A stretch of DNA of 38,450 nt from Enterobacteriaceae bacterium. GTDB taxonomy: Bacteria > Pseudomonadota > Gammaproteobacteria > Enterobacterales > Enterobacteriaceae. This document shows, one piece after another, positions 1 through 7,991 of the stretch. The stretch lies in assembly GCA_031253755.1 (NCBI GenBank), contig JAIRVT010000071.1:1-38450 (forward strand), read 5' to 3'. A model generated the notes under the pieces. It saw nothing but the letters and a program-made list of their open reading frames with translations. It made no database searches and was not told where the DNA came from. The first letter of the stretch is position 1. The number at the start of each line of letters is the position of its first letter. The position numbers and the translations under genes are program-made.

Positions 1-179
1 TTTGTAATACTGTCGTTCCTCCTTTTAACGAAGATATGGACGGTAAACAAACAAAAATTTATGAATATGCCATTTCAGATGCAACCTCAGTGAAACTGAC
101 AGGACATATATCTACTATGAATGTATTAAAGGGTGGTGCTGCAAAAATAACCATTCAGGGTTTTTCTGAAAAACCATAA
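1..179 (+). CDS. 3' end of an unknown protein (partial)
   Basis: An open frame enters from the left edge and ends at the TAA at 177-179, giving about 58 C-terminal residues. The tail contains SVKLTGHISTMNVLKGGAAK and ends GFSEKP. Alternating hydrophobic and polar residues suggest beta strands, as in secreted or fimbria-like small proteins. It faintly recalls the DUF4354 type of secreted protein in Xenorhabdus and Photorhabdus, but that is a guess. The start, signal peptide and length lie outside the window, so no function is assigned. Confidence 0.5.
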   Translation, partial: CNTVVPPFNEDMDGKQTKIYEYAISDATSVKLTGHISTMNVLKGGAAKITIQGFSEKP

Positions 180-559
180 AAAATAGTTATAGAATTGGGA
201 TTCTAAGCGGTAACTGCGTAATAGCAAAGACGCCCCACAACGTCAGGAATATAACAATTCTGAATTCAGAGACTCCCATTAGGAGTCTCTCAGATTAAAT
301 GATAATGAACCAACCTGCACTAATCGTCTTGAACCTGAAATCCATTCTCATTAACCCACATTATTTGATAATGAAGTAGCAATCTGATACTCCGAGAGAT
401 GATTTGCATGGTCGGGAACCTGATGAAAAATGTGTTTAATTGCTCATTCTATCGATAATGCCCCACAGATTTTTACGCTCTCCAAAAAGATGAAAATATT
501 AAATTATTTGAGAAAATAACTGTATTAAGTAAACATCCCTGTTTTTTTGGGGTTTTTGA
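180..559. other. Gene-free stretch, possible gene relic
   Basis: No intact gene is visible. It holds the hairpin at 268-290. From about 470 a plus-strand frame (starting around DFYALQKDENIKLFEK) reads like protein for some 35 residues, but it has stops upstream and no start with a ribosome binding site. It then runs into the antisense of the small leftward gene at 560-760. It may be the remains of a decayed gene; I cannot name it. Confidence 0.3.
268..290. terminator. 9-bp perfect hairpin after the partial gene
   Basis: AGAGACTCC (268-276) pairs perfectly with GGAGTCTCT (282-290) around the 5-nt loop CATTA. It lies about 90 bp after the stop codon at 179. No run of T follows, so it is a weak candidate for a factor-independent terminator. 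It may instead protect the 3' end or be a plain inverted repeat. Confidence 0.4.
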
Positions 560-760
560 TCATTGGGAAAAACTGAACTCCGGTGCAGTAGCTTTAAATC
601 CGGCTACGCTTTCAAAGGTAATTTCCCCCTGCGATTTGATGGTGGTTTTCCCGCCGACATTCAGAAAAAAATCCCCGGTGGCATGGTGACCAAAATTAGG
701 GTGCCACATCAGTTTTTCTTTTCGCCTTGTATCCCACACCGGCGCCGGAGTTTGCCTCAT
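560..760 (-). CDS. Small protein of 66 aa downstream of the C-N hydrolase
   Basis: Reading leftward, this ORF starts about 30 bp after the stop of the choloylglycine-hydrolase-like gene and is preceded by a near-perfect AGGAGG. That motif is 8 nt from the ATG at 760; a second in-frame ATG at 766 is only 2 nt away, so 760 is preferred. The product begins MRQTPAPVWDTRRKEKLMW and has a segment GKTTIKSQGEITFESVAGFK typical of beta strands. It has no signal peptide or membrane segment. The strong ribosome binding site and close spacing suggest translation from the same transcript. No family is recognised. Confidence 0.55.
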   Translation of the reverse strand: MRQTPAPVWDTRRKEKLMWHPNFGHHATGDFFLNVGGKTTIKSQGEITFESVAGFKATAPEFSFSQ

Positions 761-793
761 ACTCATTGCCTCCTGATTCAGTTTATCTGGCGA

Positions 794-1813
794 TCATTTT
801 TCCCGAACCATTTCCTCAGACTGAGCGAGAATATCGCCTTCCCAACCAGCCTGCGCGTAATCATTCAGGTGTGGGATCTGCCGTATCGGCTGCCCTTGGC
901 TAAAATCAATAGCGTGCAGAGAAACCCAGACCTGTGAAGCGGCAAAGGTGGATTTGAAGTGATATTCGCCGTGGCTGAGGTCGGCAATGGCAGTCCAGTA
1001 AGTTCCCACGCCTTTGTTCTGTTCGGGGTGCTTGCTGTATTTGATGTACATATCGGTAACGTGCTGTTCTTCAGGTTCTGCCGGCGTGCCCATCGGATAA
1101 GCGACATTGTTGACAACCGATAATATAAATCCCTGCGCCTGATGTTTGTTGTCCGGTTGGGGAAGGTGTTTCAGATAAAAGCTGGCGCGCACCAGACGCT
1201 CAGCAGCGCCCAGACCACCGGGAAGTTCACGGCGCTTGGCATTGTGATATTTCGCCAGATTCTTCAGTTGCCGATCGTATGACGGCGGGTTAGTCATCAC
1301 GCGATAGCTTTTGTCATGATAGATATGCACCTTACCATTATCTATTTCGATGATGGCTGAATCGCCGCTCACATCTTCAATGGCGATGTGTTTGGTATCG
1401 GAAGCATAATCGATGGGCATATGAGCCGCGACCAGCCTGACATCATGGCTGATTGCGCTGACCGCCTGAGCGACCGAGGCGCAGTTATCTAAAATGTAAC
1501 TGACCCAAGCCCGGCTTTCGATAATCGGTTTATCCTGATTATCCTGTTGCTGCTGTTTTCCATTCATATAAAACAGCGTATGAGCGACCAATCCTTTTTC
1601 ATTCATGCCGTCCATCGGAAATACACCATTGGCATAAATCACCACGCTGCCGTATTGCGTTTTCCAGCGGGCGACATTATCCGCATCACCGCCGTTATGC
1701 GTGACACCACGGGGCGTGATAACCAGCGACGGATCAGCAGGACTGAAGAAATCTAACGTGCGGGCGCTGACCATATACTTTGGGTACATATTCATAAAGG
1801 CACGGGTACACAT
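794..1813 (-). CDS. Choloylglycine hydrolase family amidase (Ntn hydrolase, C59)
   Basis: 339 aa, linear amide C-N hydrolase. Members cut amides such as conjugated bile salts, penicillin V or acyl-homoserine lactones. The protein begins MCTR, so removal of Met1 exposes Cys2, the N-terminal nucleophile. Other active-site residues sit where the family has them: Arg18 and Asp21 (SARTLDF), Asn175 (VMTNPPSYDRQ) and an Arg at 207 or 210 (ERLVRASF). There is no signal peptide, so it is probably cytoplasmic, or self-processing at Met1 only. A ribosome binding site TAAGGAG lies 5 nt before the ATG. It probably shares a transcript with the 66-aa gene that follows. In an insect pathogen, a role on host bile-like lipids, beta-lactams or quorum signals is possible; the substrate cannot be told from sequence. 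Confidence 0.88.
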   Translation of the reverse strand: MCTRAFMNMYPKYMVSARTLDFFSPADPSLVITPRGVTHNGGDADNVARWKTQYGSVVIYANGVFPMDGMNEKGLVAHTLFYMNGKQQQQDNQDKPIIESRAWVSYILDNCASVAQAVSAISHDVRLVAAHMPIDYASDTKHIAIEDVSGDSAIIEIDNGKVHIYHDKSYRVMTNPPSYDRQLKNLAKYHNAKRRELPGGLGAAERLVRASFYLKHLPQPDNKHQAQGFILSVVNNVAYPMGTPAEPEEQHVTDMYIKYSKHPEQNKGVGTYWTAIADLSHGEYHFKSTFAASQVWVSLHAIDFSQGQPIRQIPHLNDYAQAGWEGDILAQSEEMVREK

Positions 1814-1881
1814 GCTGACTCCTTACCATCGAGAGTAAATGGAAAGTATTAATCAGAATAGCAGATTTGTGAGATGTTCCA

Positions 1882-1907
1882 GATTCCTGTGCCACCATAC
1901 AGGAATC
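1882..1907. repeat. 9-bp perfect inverted repeat between divergent genes
   Basis: GATTCCTGT (1882-1890) and ACAGGAATC (1899-1907) are perfect arms around 8 nt. The element lies about 70 bp upstream of the C-N hydrolase start and 180 bp upstream of lpxL, which are divergent. It could be an operator for a dimeric regulator or a transcribed hairpin. No T-run follows. Confidence 0.4.
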
Positions 1908-2087
1908 CACCCGTGAGATTTCTTATAAAATAAAACAACGAGTATCATCATTTGTGACCCTGACATTTTTATTGTTAATCATTTAGTGCCCAGCTATTTC
2001 GATATTCCGGCAAAAAATGTCACAATACTGCCCTCGTTACTCTTAAAACCTTATGAAATAGGTTTTCTATCGCTAGATTGAAGACAC

Positions 2088-3029
2088 ATGATACAAGTAC
2101 CTTCTTTTCATCGTTCGTTGTTACATCCTCGCTACTGGCTGACTTGGCTGGGTATCGGCATTCTCTATTTATTGGTTTTGCTTCCTTACCCGGTGATTTA
2201 TTGGCTAGGAACCCGGCTTGGGCGGCTTTCTCAGCGCTTTTTAAAAAAACGCGCCAAAATTGCTGAACGTAATTTGATCCTTTGTTTTCCCGATATGCCT
2301 CCCGAAGAGCGCCATCAATGGCTGGTCAAAAATTTTGAATCTGTTGGCATGGGATTGTTTGAAACCGGTATGGCTTGGTTTTGGCCGGATTGGCGGGTCG
2401 AGCACTGGTTTAAGGTCACCGGACGGGAACATATCCAGAAAGTGCAATCTACCGGTCAAGGCATTATTGTCATCGGAATTCACTTTCTGACACTGGAACT
2501 GGGTGCCCGTATTTTTGGTATGCTGAATCCCGGCATCGGTGTTTATCGGCCCAATGATAATCCGGTGATGGATTGGCTACAAACATGGGGACGCCTGCGT
2601 TCCAATAAATACATGCTGGACCGAAAAGATCTCAAGGGCATGATCCGTTGCCTGAAGAATGGCGAAATTGTCTGGTACGCACCCGATCATGATTATGGCC
2701 CGCGTAAAAGTGTATTCGCCCCATTATTTGCGGTTGAACACGCAGCAACAACCACCGGCACGTCCATTCTGGTGCGCTTATCCCATCCCGCATTACTTCC
2801 CTTTACTCCACGCAGGCTGCCGAATGGAAAAGGTTATGAGTTGATTATCCAGCCCGCTGTGGAGAATTTTCCTGAGAAAGATGAAATTGAAGCAGCCACT
2901 TTCATGAATAAAGTCATCGAGCAGGAAATTATGCAGGCGCCGGAACAGTACATGTGGCTGCATCGTCGTTTTAAAACCCGCCCTGAAGGTATGCCTTCTT
3001 TATATAACGATGATGATGATAATCATTAG
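2088..3029 (+). CDS. lpxL: Lipid A lauroyltransferase LpxL
   Basis: 313 aa, inner-membrane late acyltransferase of lipid A synthesis. It transfers a lauroyl chain from acyl carrier protein to Kdo2-lipid IVA. The N-terminus has [16 protein letters not shown], a membrane anchor followed by the basic patch [12 protein letters not shown]. The catalytic H-X4-E motif is His132...Glu137 in [10 protein letters not shown]. The segments [19 protein letters not shown] and the C-terminal [17 protein letters not shown] match E. coli LpxL more closely than its cold-induced paralogue LpxP. The ATG at 2088 is chosen from the E. coli-like start; the ribosome binding site is weak (GAAG). The C-terminus carries an unusual run of four Asp before Asn-His. 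The gene stands alone. Confidence 0.93.
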   Translation: MIQVPSFHRSLLHPRYWLTWLGIGILYLLVLLPYPVIYWLGTRLGRLSQRFLKKRAKIAERNLILCFPDMPPEERHQWLVKNFESVGMGLFETGMAWFWPDWRVEHWFKVTGREHIQKVQSTGQGIIVIGIHFLTLELGARIFGMLNPGIGVYRPNDNPVMDWLQTWGRLRSNKYMLDRKDLKGMIRCLKNGEIVWYAPDHDYGPRKSVFAPLFAVEHAATTTGTSILVRLSHPALLPFTPRRLPNGKGYELIIQPAVENFPEKDEIEAATFMNKVIEQEIMQAPEQYMWLHRRFKTRPEGMPSLYNDDDDNH

Positions 3030-3054
3030 TTATTATTATCGATAAACGTTCAAA

Positions 3055-3076
3055 CGGTCATTTTTTTGAATGACCG
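3055..3076. terminator. Weak hairpin after lpxL
   Basis: CGGTCATT (3055-3062) pairs with AATGACCG (3069-3076) around a T-rich 6-nt loop, 25 bp after the lpxL stop. There is no T tract on the lpxL side, so it is only a possible terminator. Confidence 0.35.
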
Positions 3077-3213
3077 CCTACAGTTTGGCCCATATTGAAA
3101 AGCAACGGATATATTCCACTATTAACAATAAATATTCCTTTACAAACAAAAGTGGTTTCAACATGCTAGGTAAGATTTTTTAATGCTTAATCGATGTATA
3201 ACGTGAGCTTACA

Positions 3214-3993
3214 ATGAATACCTATCCTGTCTATCATGTTGATGCTTTTACAGAAAAAAACTTTTCCGGTAATCCTGCTGCGGTGGTTTTGTTAAATGAA
3301 TGGTTAGCCGATGAAACGTTGACGGCTATCGCAGCGGAAATCAATCTTCCCGAAACGGCTTTTTTAGTCGGTGATCACCTTCGCTGGTTTACGCCCAAAA
3401 TTGAAGTCAATTTATGTGGACATGCCACGCTGGCAACGGCGTTCGTCCTTACCGAACATTGCGCTTATCCCAAGAACCCAATCACATTCAAAACACGTTC
3501 AGGGGAACTTTATGTTACTCATTAGGATGGTGTTTACACATTAGATCTTCCTGCTGCGGATTATCATGAAGAGAACGCGCTACTGGCAGTTATGCAGGAT
3601 GCGCTGGGGCAAGAAATCAAAGCCGCGTTTGCCTCCCACGACCGTTATCTCTGCGTACTGGAAAGTGCCGAACAAGTTCGCCATGCCCAGCCTAATTTCG
3701 ATAAAATCGCCGCCCTGCCTTTGCCCGGCTTTACGATTACCGCGCCCGGCGATTCATCTGTTGATTTTGTTTCACGCTATTTTGCTCCAGCGAAAGGCGT
3801 TAATGAAGATCCTGTTACAGGTTCAGCGCACTGTGTACTGGCTCCTTTCTGGCAGGAAAAACTCAATAAATCCGTACTCCATGCCCGTCAATTATCTGCA
3901 CGGGGTGGCGATATATTATGTGAGCTTCAGGAAAAACGTGTTTATTTAACCGGCAAAGCCAAACTCTTTTCTCATGGGCAAATAATGATATAA
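3214..3993 (+). pseudogene. PhzF-family isomerase gene with an in-frame amber stop
   Basis: Two stretches in one frame, 3214-3525 and from 3526 to the TAA at 3991-3993, together encode a normal-length PhzF/YddE-type protein of about 259 aa interrupted only by TAG at 3523-3525. The first part has YHVDAFTEKNFSGNPAAVV, the catalytic Glu in LPETAFL, and VNLCGHATLA. The second has GSAHCVLAPFW preceded by NEDPVT, a hallmark of the second half of the fold. Around the stop the reading is LYVTH-stop-DGVYTLDLP, where a single C-to-T change from CAG would explain it. PhzF proteins are isomerases or epimerases, often of unknown substrate. The first fragment alone (103 aa) lacks half of the two-domain fold. 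No frameshift is seen, so the lesion is recent, suppressed, or a sequencing error. Confidence 0.85.
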
Positions 3994-4020
3994 ATTCAAA
4001 TCGCCCTATCGGAACCTGAT

Positions 4021-4058
4021 AACTGATAGCCAGCAGAATTATTTGCTGGCTATCAGTT
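4021..4058. terminator. 15-bp hairpin between convergent phzF and lldD
   Basis: AACTGATAGCCAGCA (4021-4035) pairs perfectly with TGCTGGCTATCAGTT (4044-4058) around an 8-nt loop. It sits between the 3' ends of phzF (+) and lldD (-), a typical place for a bidirectional terminator, although neither side has a strong T run. Confidence 0.6.
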
Positions 4059-4072
4059 AGAGTCGAAATAAT

Positions 4073-5209
4073 TTATTTGGCGACCAACAAACCTGAATTA
4101 ATGTCAGCGATAGATTTTGCGCCTGTTAATGTCATTGCAACACGCATCTCTTTATCGATCAGATCCAGCAAATTGGCAACACCCGCTTCGCCGGCGGCAG
4201 CCAGAGCATACGCAAAAGCCCGTCCTAACAGGACACTATCAGCGCCCAAAGCCAGCATTCTGACAACATCCAGCCCGGTACGAATACCTGAATCCGCTAA
4301 AATCGTGATGTCGCTTTTAACCGCGTCCGCAATAGCGGGTAAGGCTCTGGCAGTAGAAAGCACGCCATCCAGCTGACGCCCGCCGTGATTGGAGACGACA
4401 ATACCATCAGCGCCAAAACGGACCGCATCTTTCGCATCTTCGGGGTCGAGTATCCCCTTAATGATCATTGGCCCTTTCCAGAAATCACGGATCCACTCCA
4501 GATCTTTCCATGAAATGGACGGATCAAAATTATTTCCCAGCCAACCGATATAATCTTCCAGCTTCGTCGGCGTGCCGCGATATTTGGATATGTTACCGAG
4601 ATCATGCGGTTTACCCATTAACCCGACATCCCACGCCCATTGCGGATGCGTCATTGCCTGTAAAACCCGTCGTACAGATGCATTTGGGCCGCTCATACCG
4701 GAATGTGCATCACGGTAGCGGGCGCCGGGAACCGGCATATCAACGGTAAATACAAGATTTTTAACACCGGCGGCTTGTGCTCTCTCCAAAACATTGCGCA
4801 TAAATCCGCGATCTTTCAGCACATAAAGCTGAAACCAAATTGGCCGATCAATGGCAGCAGCGACTTCTTCAATCGGACAGACCGATACGGTTGATAACGT
4901 TAACGGAATACCTTTTTTGGCCGCAGCCCGTGCAGCCTGAACTTCCCCACGGCGGGCATACATGCCACTTAAACCGACAGGAGCCAGCGCGACAGGCATT
5001 GCCATTTTTTCACCGAACAACTGGGTTTCCAGACTCAACTCAGACATGTCGTTCAATACACGCTGACGCAGTTCTATATCAGATAAATCTGCGGTATTGC
5101 GTTTAAGGGTATGCTCTGCATAGGCCCCACCATCAATATAGTGGAATAAGAAAGGCGGTAATTTAGACTGCGCCGCAGCCCGGTAATCAGTTGAAGCGGA
5201 AATAATCAT
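4073..5209 (-). CDS. lldD: FMN-dependent L-lactate dehydrogenase LldD
   Basis: 378 aa, membrane-associated flavoprotein that oxidises L-lactate to pyruvate and passes electrons to the quinone pool. It begins [20 protein letters not shown] as in E. coli LldD. Visible motifs are [36 protein letters not shown], and [11 protein letters not shown] with the catalytic His and substrate-binding Arg. ADSGIR and [12 protein letters not shown] bind the FMN phosphate. The C-terminus is about 18 residues shorter than in E. coli, ending NSGLLVAK, which should not affect the barrel. In E. coli it is the last gene of lldPRD; here neither the permease nor the regulator is adjacent, so it is monocistronic. The ribosome binding site before the ATG is weak. 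Confidence 0.94.
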   Translation of the reverse strand: MIISASTDYRAAAQSKLPPFLFHYIDGGAYAEHTLKRNTADLSDIELRQRVLNDMSELSLETQLFGEKMAMPVALAPVGLSGMYARRGEVQAARAAAKKGIPLTLSTVSVCPIEEVAAAIDRPIWFQLYVLKDRGFMRNVLERAQAAGVKNLVFTVDMPVPGARYRDAHSGMSGPNASVRRVLQAMTHPQWAWDVGLMGKPHDLGNISKYRGTPTKLEDYIGWLGNNFDPSISWKDLEWIRDFWKGPMIIKGILDPEDAKDAVRFGADGIVVSNHGGRQLDGVLSTARALPAIADAVKSDITILADSGIRTGLDVVRMLALGADSVLLGRAFAYALAAAGEAGVANLLDLIDKEMRVAMTLTGAKSIADINSGLLVAK

Positions 5210-5288
5210 GGTTTGTACTCAACGTAATATGAATGGCGCTCATATTATGCCGATATTATTACATCCGCTACGGATTTCATGCTGATTG

Positions 5289-5327
5289 CCCGTCGTCTTT
5301 CAAGCTGCCTCTTTATTGGCTGCTCTC
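5289..5327 (+). repeat. Intergenic repeat copy (CCCGTC...CTTTCA type)
   Basis: CCCGTCGTCTTTCAAGCTGC followed by CTCTTTATTGGCTGCTCTC matches 10801-10839 at about 34 of 39 positions in the same orientation. Shorter relatives begin at 12722 and 28462. It resembles the dispersed intergenic repeats common in Xenorhabdus and Photorhabdus. This copy has no matching inverted end, so it is a fragment. Confidence 0.6.
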
Positions 5328-5347
5328 AATCCATAGGGCAAAATTTA

Positions 5348-5947
5348 CTATGATACGAAAGATTTCAATGCCTCATAAACCGGAGGCAGGCGAGTAAAAC
5401 CATCCCGATCCAGAAAATGGCCTGCATTCTCAATATTAATAATTTCTGTTTGCAATGAATTGGCAAGCTCGTGCGAGGATTGAGGAGAAACAATCTCATC
5501 ATTGGAAGAAATAATGGAAATTCGATGCTCTGTTATATTACGTAAAAATACATAATCCAATGCCGGGGACATGAAAATATCTAATTCGGGTAGCGTAACC
5601 TGCGCAGTATCACATCCTGAAACTAAGGTATAACCACCGATTTGATTGGTTGTTGTACATATTGCCTCTAAATGCCGGAGTAATACCACACAGCCAAGGC
5701 TATGACCGACAAAAATTGTATTTTTGTCTGCCTTGGGGACAACTTCCATTAATTTTTTGGCCCACGCTTCCGGTGTTGGTGATGACGAATCAGGCATTTC
5801 CGGCACAATAACGTCTGCACCTTGTTCAGTCAGTACTTCTTTTAACCAAGGAAACCAATTATCTGAAGGTGAAGCAGTATAACCGTGAACAATAATCACT
5901 TTTTTATCAGAAAACAGATCTAAATTGTTTATTATCAGTTGAGTCAT
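5348..5947 (-). CDS. RBBP9/YdeN-family alpha/beta hydrolase
   Basis: 199 aa, soluble serine hydrolase. The fold markers are HGYTASPSDNWFPWL near the N-terminus (HGY after the first strand), the nucleophile elbow VGHSLG with Ser83, Asp150 in SSNDEIV and His177 in NAGHF. These give a complete Ser-Asp-His triad, and the length is typical of the family. Members are small esterase-like enzymes with mostly unknown substrates. No signal peptide is seen. A ribosome binding site AAGG lies 7-8 nt before the ATG. It is the last gene of a leftward series starting at cro (cro, DUF2335-like, hydrolase), but the 76-bp gap leaves room for its own promoter. Confidence 0.85.
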   Translation of the reverse strand: MTQLIINNLDLFSDKKVIIVHGYTASPSDNWFPWLKEVLTEQGADVIVPEMPDSSSPTPEAWAKKLMEVVPKADKNTIFVGHSLGCVVLLRHLEAICTTTNQIGGYTLVSGCDTAQVTLPELDIFMSPALDYVFLRNITEHRISIISSNDEIVSPQSSHELANSLQTEIINIENAGHFLDRDGFTRLPPVYEALKSFVS

Positions 5948-6023
5948 ATAATGTGCCTTAATAAGTTACAATCTTAGTTTATAGGAAAGATTAATGATAA
6001 AGTTTTCCAGCCTTATTACAAGC

Positions 6024-6464
6024 TCACTGACTCACTGGCTTTCTGCCAATAACAAACACAGTTGCCAATCCGATCAGATCAATGGTAATTAGCATGCCTG
6101 CAAACACCATTTCACCCCTGAAGGCAAAAAACGTCGCAATCATTAAAATAAACATCGCAATGGAAAAACCCATCCATTGCCCGCGTTTGTCTTTTTTTAT
6201 CATACCTTCAAGGGCCAGTTTCTGATTGTCATAACGAAACTTTTGCTCTTTTTCTCGGCATAATAATATTCTTTCTGTACTACCAGATGAAATAGATTCA
6301 TATCCTTTCAAAACATCGAGCGAAGGAAGCGGATCAAGATAACCCGATTCTTTCGGGTTTTTCCAATCATCCTGATAATCTAAAATTCGTTGATAATCAT
6401 TTGCGGGCATAATATCAAAAATACTCCCAATTCCACTAATATAATGACGAAAGTGACAGGCCAT
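6024..6464 (-). CDS. DUF2335-like two-TM membrane protein
   Basis: 146 aa from the ATG at 6464, preceded by GGAGGAAAT, a strong ribosome binding site; an upstream in-frame ATG at 6518 lacks one. The middle of the protein (PSLDVLKGYESISSGSTERI then LLCREKEQKFRYDN) matches the soluble part of DUF2335 proteins, in which a peptide-like LxxYExIxPGxAERI leads into a short amphipathic helix. Two membrane segments follow: WMGFSIAMFILMIATFFAF and VFAGMLITIDLIGLATVFVI, with a short RGEM turn. DUF2335 genes are common in prophages and have no established function. It lies 106 bp downstream of cro in the same direction, so it is a candidate for expression from the early promoter. Confidence 0.65.
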   Translation of the reverse strand: MACHFRHYISGIGSIFDIMPANDYQRILDYQDDWKNPKESGYLDPLPSLDVLKGYESISSGSTERILLCREKEQKFRYDNQKLALEGMIKKDKRGQWMGFSIAMFILMIATFFAFRGEMVFAGMLITIDLIGLATVFVIGRKPVSQ

Positions 6465-6570
6465 ATTTCCTCCACAACAATATACACAACTTAGTTTAAA
6501 ATAAAAATATCGATACAATTAAATATAATCAATAATTTGTCATCCTTATTTCTATTACTTATTTTTTCTA

Positions 6571-6765
6571 TTATATATTTTGTTTTTGGCTGGGAAATGG
6601 ACGCCACTCTTCTGCTTTATAACTTCCATCTTCCTGACGAATCAAAACTATATTTCTTCCCGCTTTTAAAGCCTTGCTAATAGCTGTTTGATGAACACCA
6701 ACTAAATTGGCGGCTTTTACTTGACCATTTTGTTTTACATATTCTGCTAATAAGATCTTTTCCAT
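6571..6765 (-). CDS. cro: Lambda-type Cro repressor
   Basis: 64 aa, DNA-binding early repressor of a lambdoid switch. It is close in length and layout to lambda Cro: the helix-turn-helix is GQVKAANLVGVHQTAISKAL, followed by KAGRNIVLIRQEDGSYKAEE and the basic tail PFPSQKQNI, as in lambda's EEVKPFPSNKK. A strong ribosome binding site GGAGG lies 5 nt before the ATG. It is transcribed leftward from the promoter at 6788-6815 and faces cI across three operators. In a phage Cro shuts off the repressor promoter; here no lytic genes follow, only the DUF2335-like gene. Confidence 0.87.
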   Translation of the reverse strand: MEKILLAEYVKQNGQVKAANLVGVHQTAISKALKAGRNIVLIRQEDGSYKAEEWRPFPSQKQNI

Positions 6766-6787
6766 TTTAACCTCCGATATTTTCTAA

Positions 6788-6815
6788 ATGATACCTAAAG
6801 TACTGATATTTTCAA
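6788..6815 (-). promoter_or_regulatory. Leftward early promoter for cro (PR-like)
   Basis: On the minus strand TTGAAA (-35, plus 6810-6815) and TATCAT (-10, plus 6788-6793) are 16 bp apart, each 5 of 6 to consensus. Operator A (6790-6804) lies between and over them, and operator B touches the -35. This is the geometry of lambda PR, so bound CI would block cro. Confidence 0.72.
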
Positions 6816-6852
6816 TACCTAGAGTATTTACTATTTTATTAGCGTTGGTATT
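6790..6852. promoter_or_regulatory. Three CI/Cro operators at 24-bp spacing
   Basis: Site B, AATACCTAGAGTATT (6814-6828), is a perfect palindrome. Site A, GATACCTAAAGTACT (6790-6804), shares its core TACCTAAAGTA. Site C (6838-6852), read on the minus strand as AATACCAACGCTAAT, has one good half-site. Their centres at 6797, 6821 and 6845 are exactly 24 bp apart, as in lambda OR1-OR3. Site C overlaps the probable rightward cI promoter: TTTACT (6827-6832), 16 bp, TATTAA (6849-6854). That promoter would start transcription close to the cI ATG. Confidence 0.72.
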
Positions 6853-6863
6853 AAAATGCGCCA

Positions 6864-7577
6864 ATGAAAAAGACACTCACACCAGAACAACTCGCAGATA
6901 CCAAGCGCTTAAAAGACATTTATGAGTCAAAGAAAAAGCAGCTTGGTATTACTCATGAAAAATTGGCGGAAGAATTCGGTATGACTTCAGCGGCTATTTC
7001 GCATTACCTCAACGGCATAAATGCTCTCAATTTGGAGGTTGCGCGTAAGTTTGCTAACAAATTAGAGGTTACAATTGCCGATTTCAGCCCATCGTTGGAC
7101 ACAGAAGCGAGGGAGCTATTGACTGCTGTTTTTGGCAAAAACGCGGTCTTGATTAACGATGCGGCTCCCAATAAACAATACCCTTTGCTCAGCGGAATAG
7201 AAACAGGAAGTGGAAGTGAAGAGTTTGCCTCATATTACCATCATGCTCAGCGATACGGGGCTTCTATTGGTGTTACGTGTTCACCTCGTGCTTTTTGGAT
7301 AGCCGTAAAAAACGATTCAATGACTTCACCCAATGGCTTAATAAGTGTCCCACAAGGAATGATTATCCTGATTGATCCTACTGTAAAGCCTGTCTCTGGG
7401 AAATTTGTGGTTGCAATACTTGATGGAGAAAAAGAACCCATTTTCAGGCAATTGATTAAAGAGGGTTATCATCATTATCTCAAGCCACTAAATCCACAAT
7501 ATAAGATGATCCCGCTCGACGATAATATCCATATTCTGGGTGTTGTTGTAGATGCTATAATCACCCAATTACCTTAA
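6864..7577 (+). CDS. cI: Lambda CI-type repressor (S24), predicted uncleavable
   Basis: 237 aa. Residues about 26-66 form a helix-turn-helix (HEKLAEEFGMTSAAISHYLN), and about 105-237 form an S24/LexA-like domain ending LKPLNPQYKMIPL as in lambda and P22 repressors. Ser152 (VKNDSMTSP) matches the catalytic serine. Two key positions differ: the usual Ala-Gly (or Cys-Gly) scissile bond is Thr114-Gly115 in YPLLSGIETGSG, and the catalytic Lys of the FKKL motif is Arg195 in PIFRQL. RecA-stimulated self-cleavage is therefore unlikely. There is no ribosome binding site before the ATG; the probable promoter starts almost at the ATG, so the mRNA may be leaderless like lambda cI from PRM. It is divergent from cro. 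Confidence 0.87.
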   Translation: MKKTLTPEQLADTKRLKDIYESKKKQLGITHEKLAEEFGMTSAAISHYLNGINALNLEVARKFANKLEVTIADFSPSLDTEARELLTAVFGKNAVLINDAAPNKQYPLLSGIETGSGSEEFASYYHHAQRYGASIGVTCSPRAFWIAVKNDSMTSPNGLISVPQGMIILIDPTVKPVSGKFVVAILDGEKEPIFRQLIKEGYHHYLKPLNPQYKMIPLDDNIHILGVVVDAIITQLP

Positions 7578-7991
7578 AGAGAAAATATCAGTCAGTGGCT
7601 ATGAGATTATATATTTCATTATCAACTGGCTGAATATTTGAGATGAATCACATAATTAAAAAATTAATTTTATTTTAGTGACGATGTATGCTTTAAGAAA
7701 CTAAACTACGCTAAATAAAAAGCAAGACAATAAATATACATTATAATAGAATTTTTCTAATTATAGGTTAAAAATGAAAGTGTTATGTATTTAAAAATTA
7801 GTGATTTAATGGTATTATTATCACCGTATTCTATATATCCAAAGAATTTAAAGTGACTTTAAATGATAGGAGATAAACTTTTATAACTACGATCAATCAG
7901 AAAGGTAATTAAACATAATTAGCATAACCAATAAAATCAATTTGAAAAAATGTCCATAATGTTAGTTTCAACAAAAAAAGAATAGAAATTT
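7578..7991. other. AT-rich intergenic stretch
   Basis: About 410 bp of very AT-rich sequence between cI and the EptA-like gene. A sequence TAGGAGAT near 7867 resembles a ribosome binding site but no start codon or frame follows. I see no RNA gene or repeat. It probably contains the promoter of the downstream gene, which cannot be placed reliably in such AT-rich DNA. Confidence 0.5.

Noticed and set aside
563..937. Rightward 124-codon frame over the 66-aa gene and hydrolase 3' end
   Set aside because: Antisense to two better-supported leftward genes; no suitable ribosome binding site.
865..1116. Leftward 83-codon open frame inside the C-N hydrolase gene
   Set aside because: Same-strand alternative frame wholly inside a gene with complete catalytic residues; no ribosome binding site.
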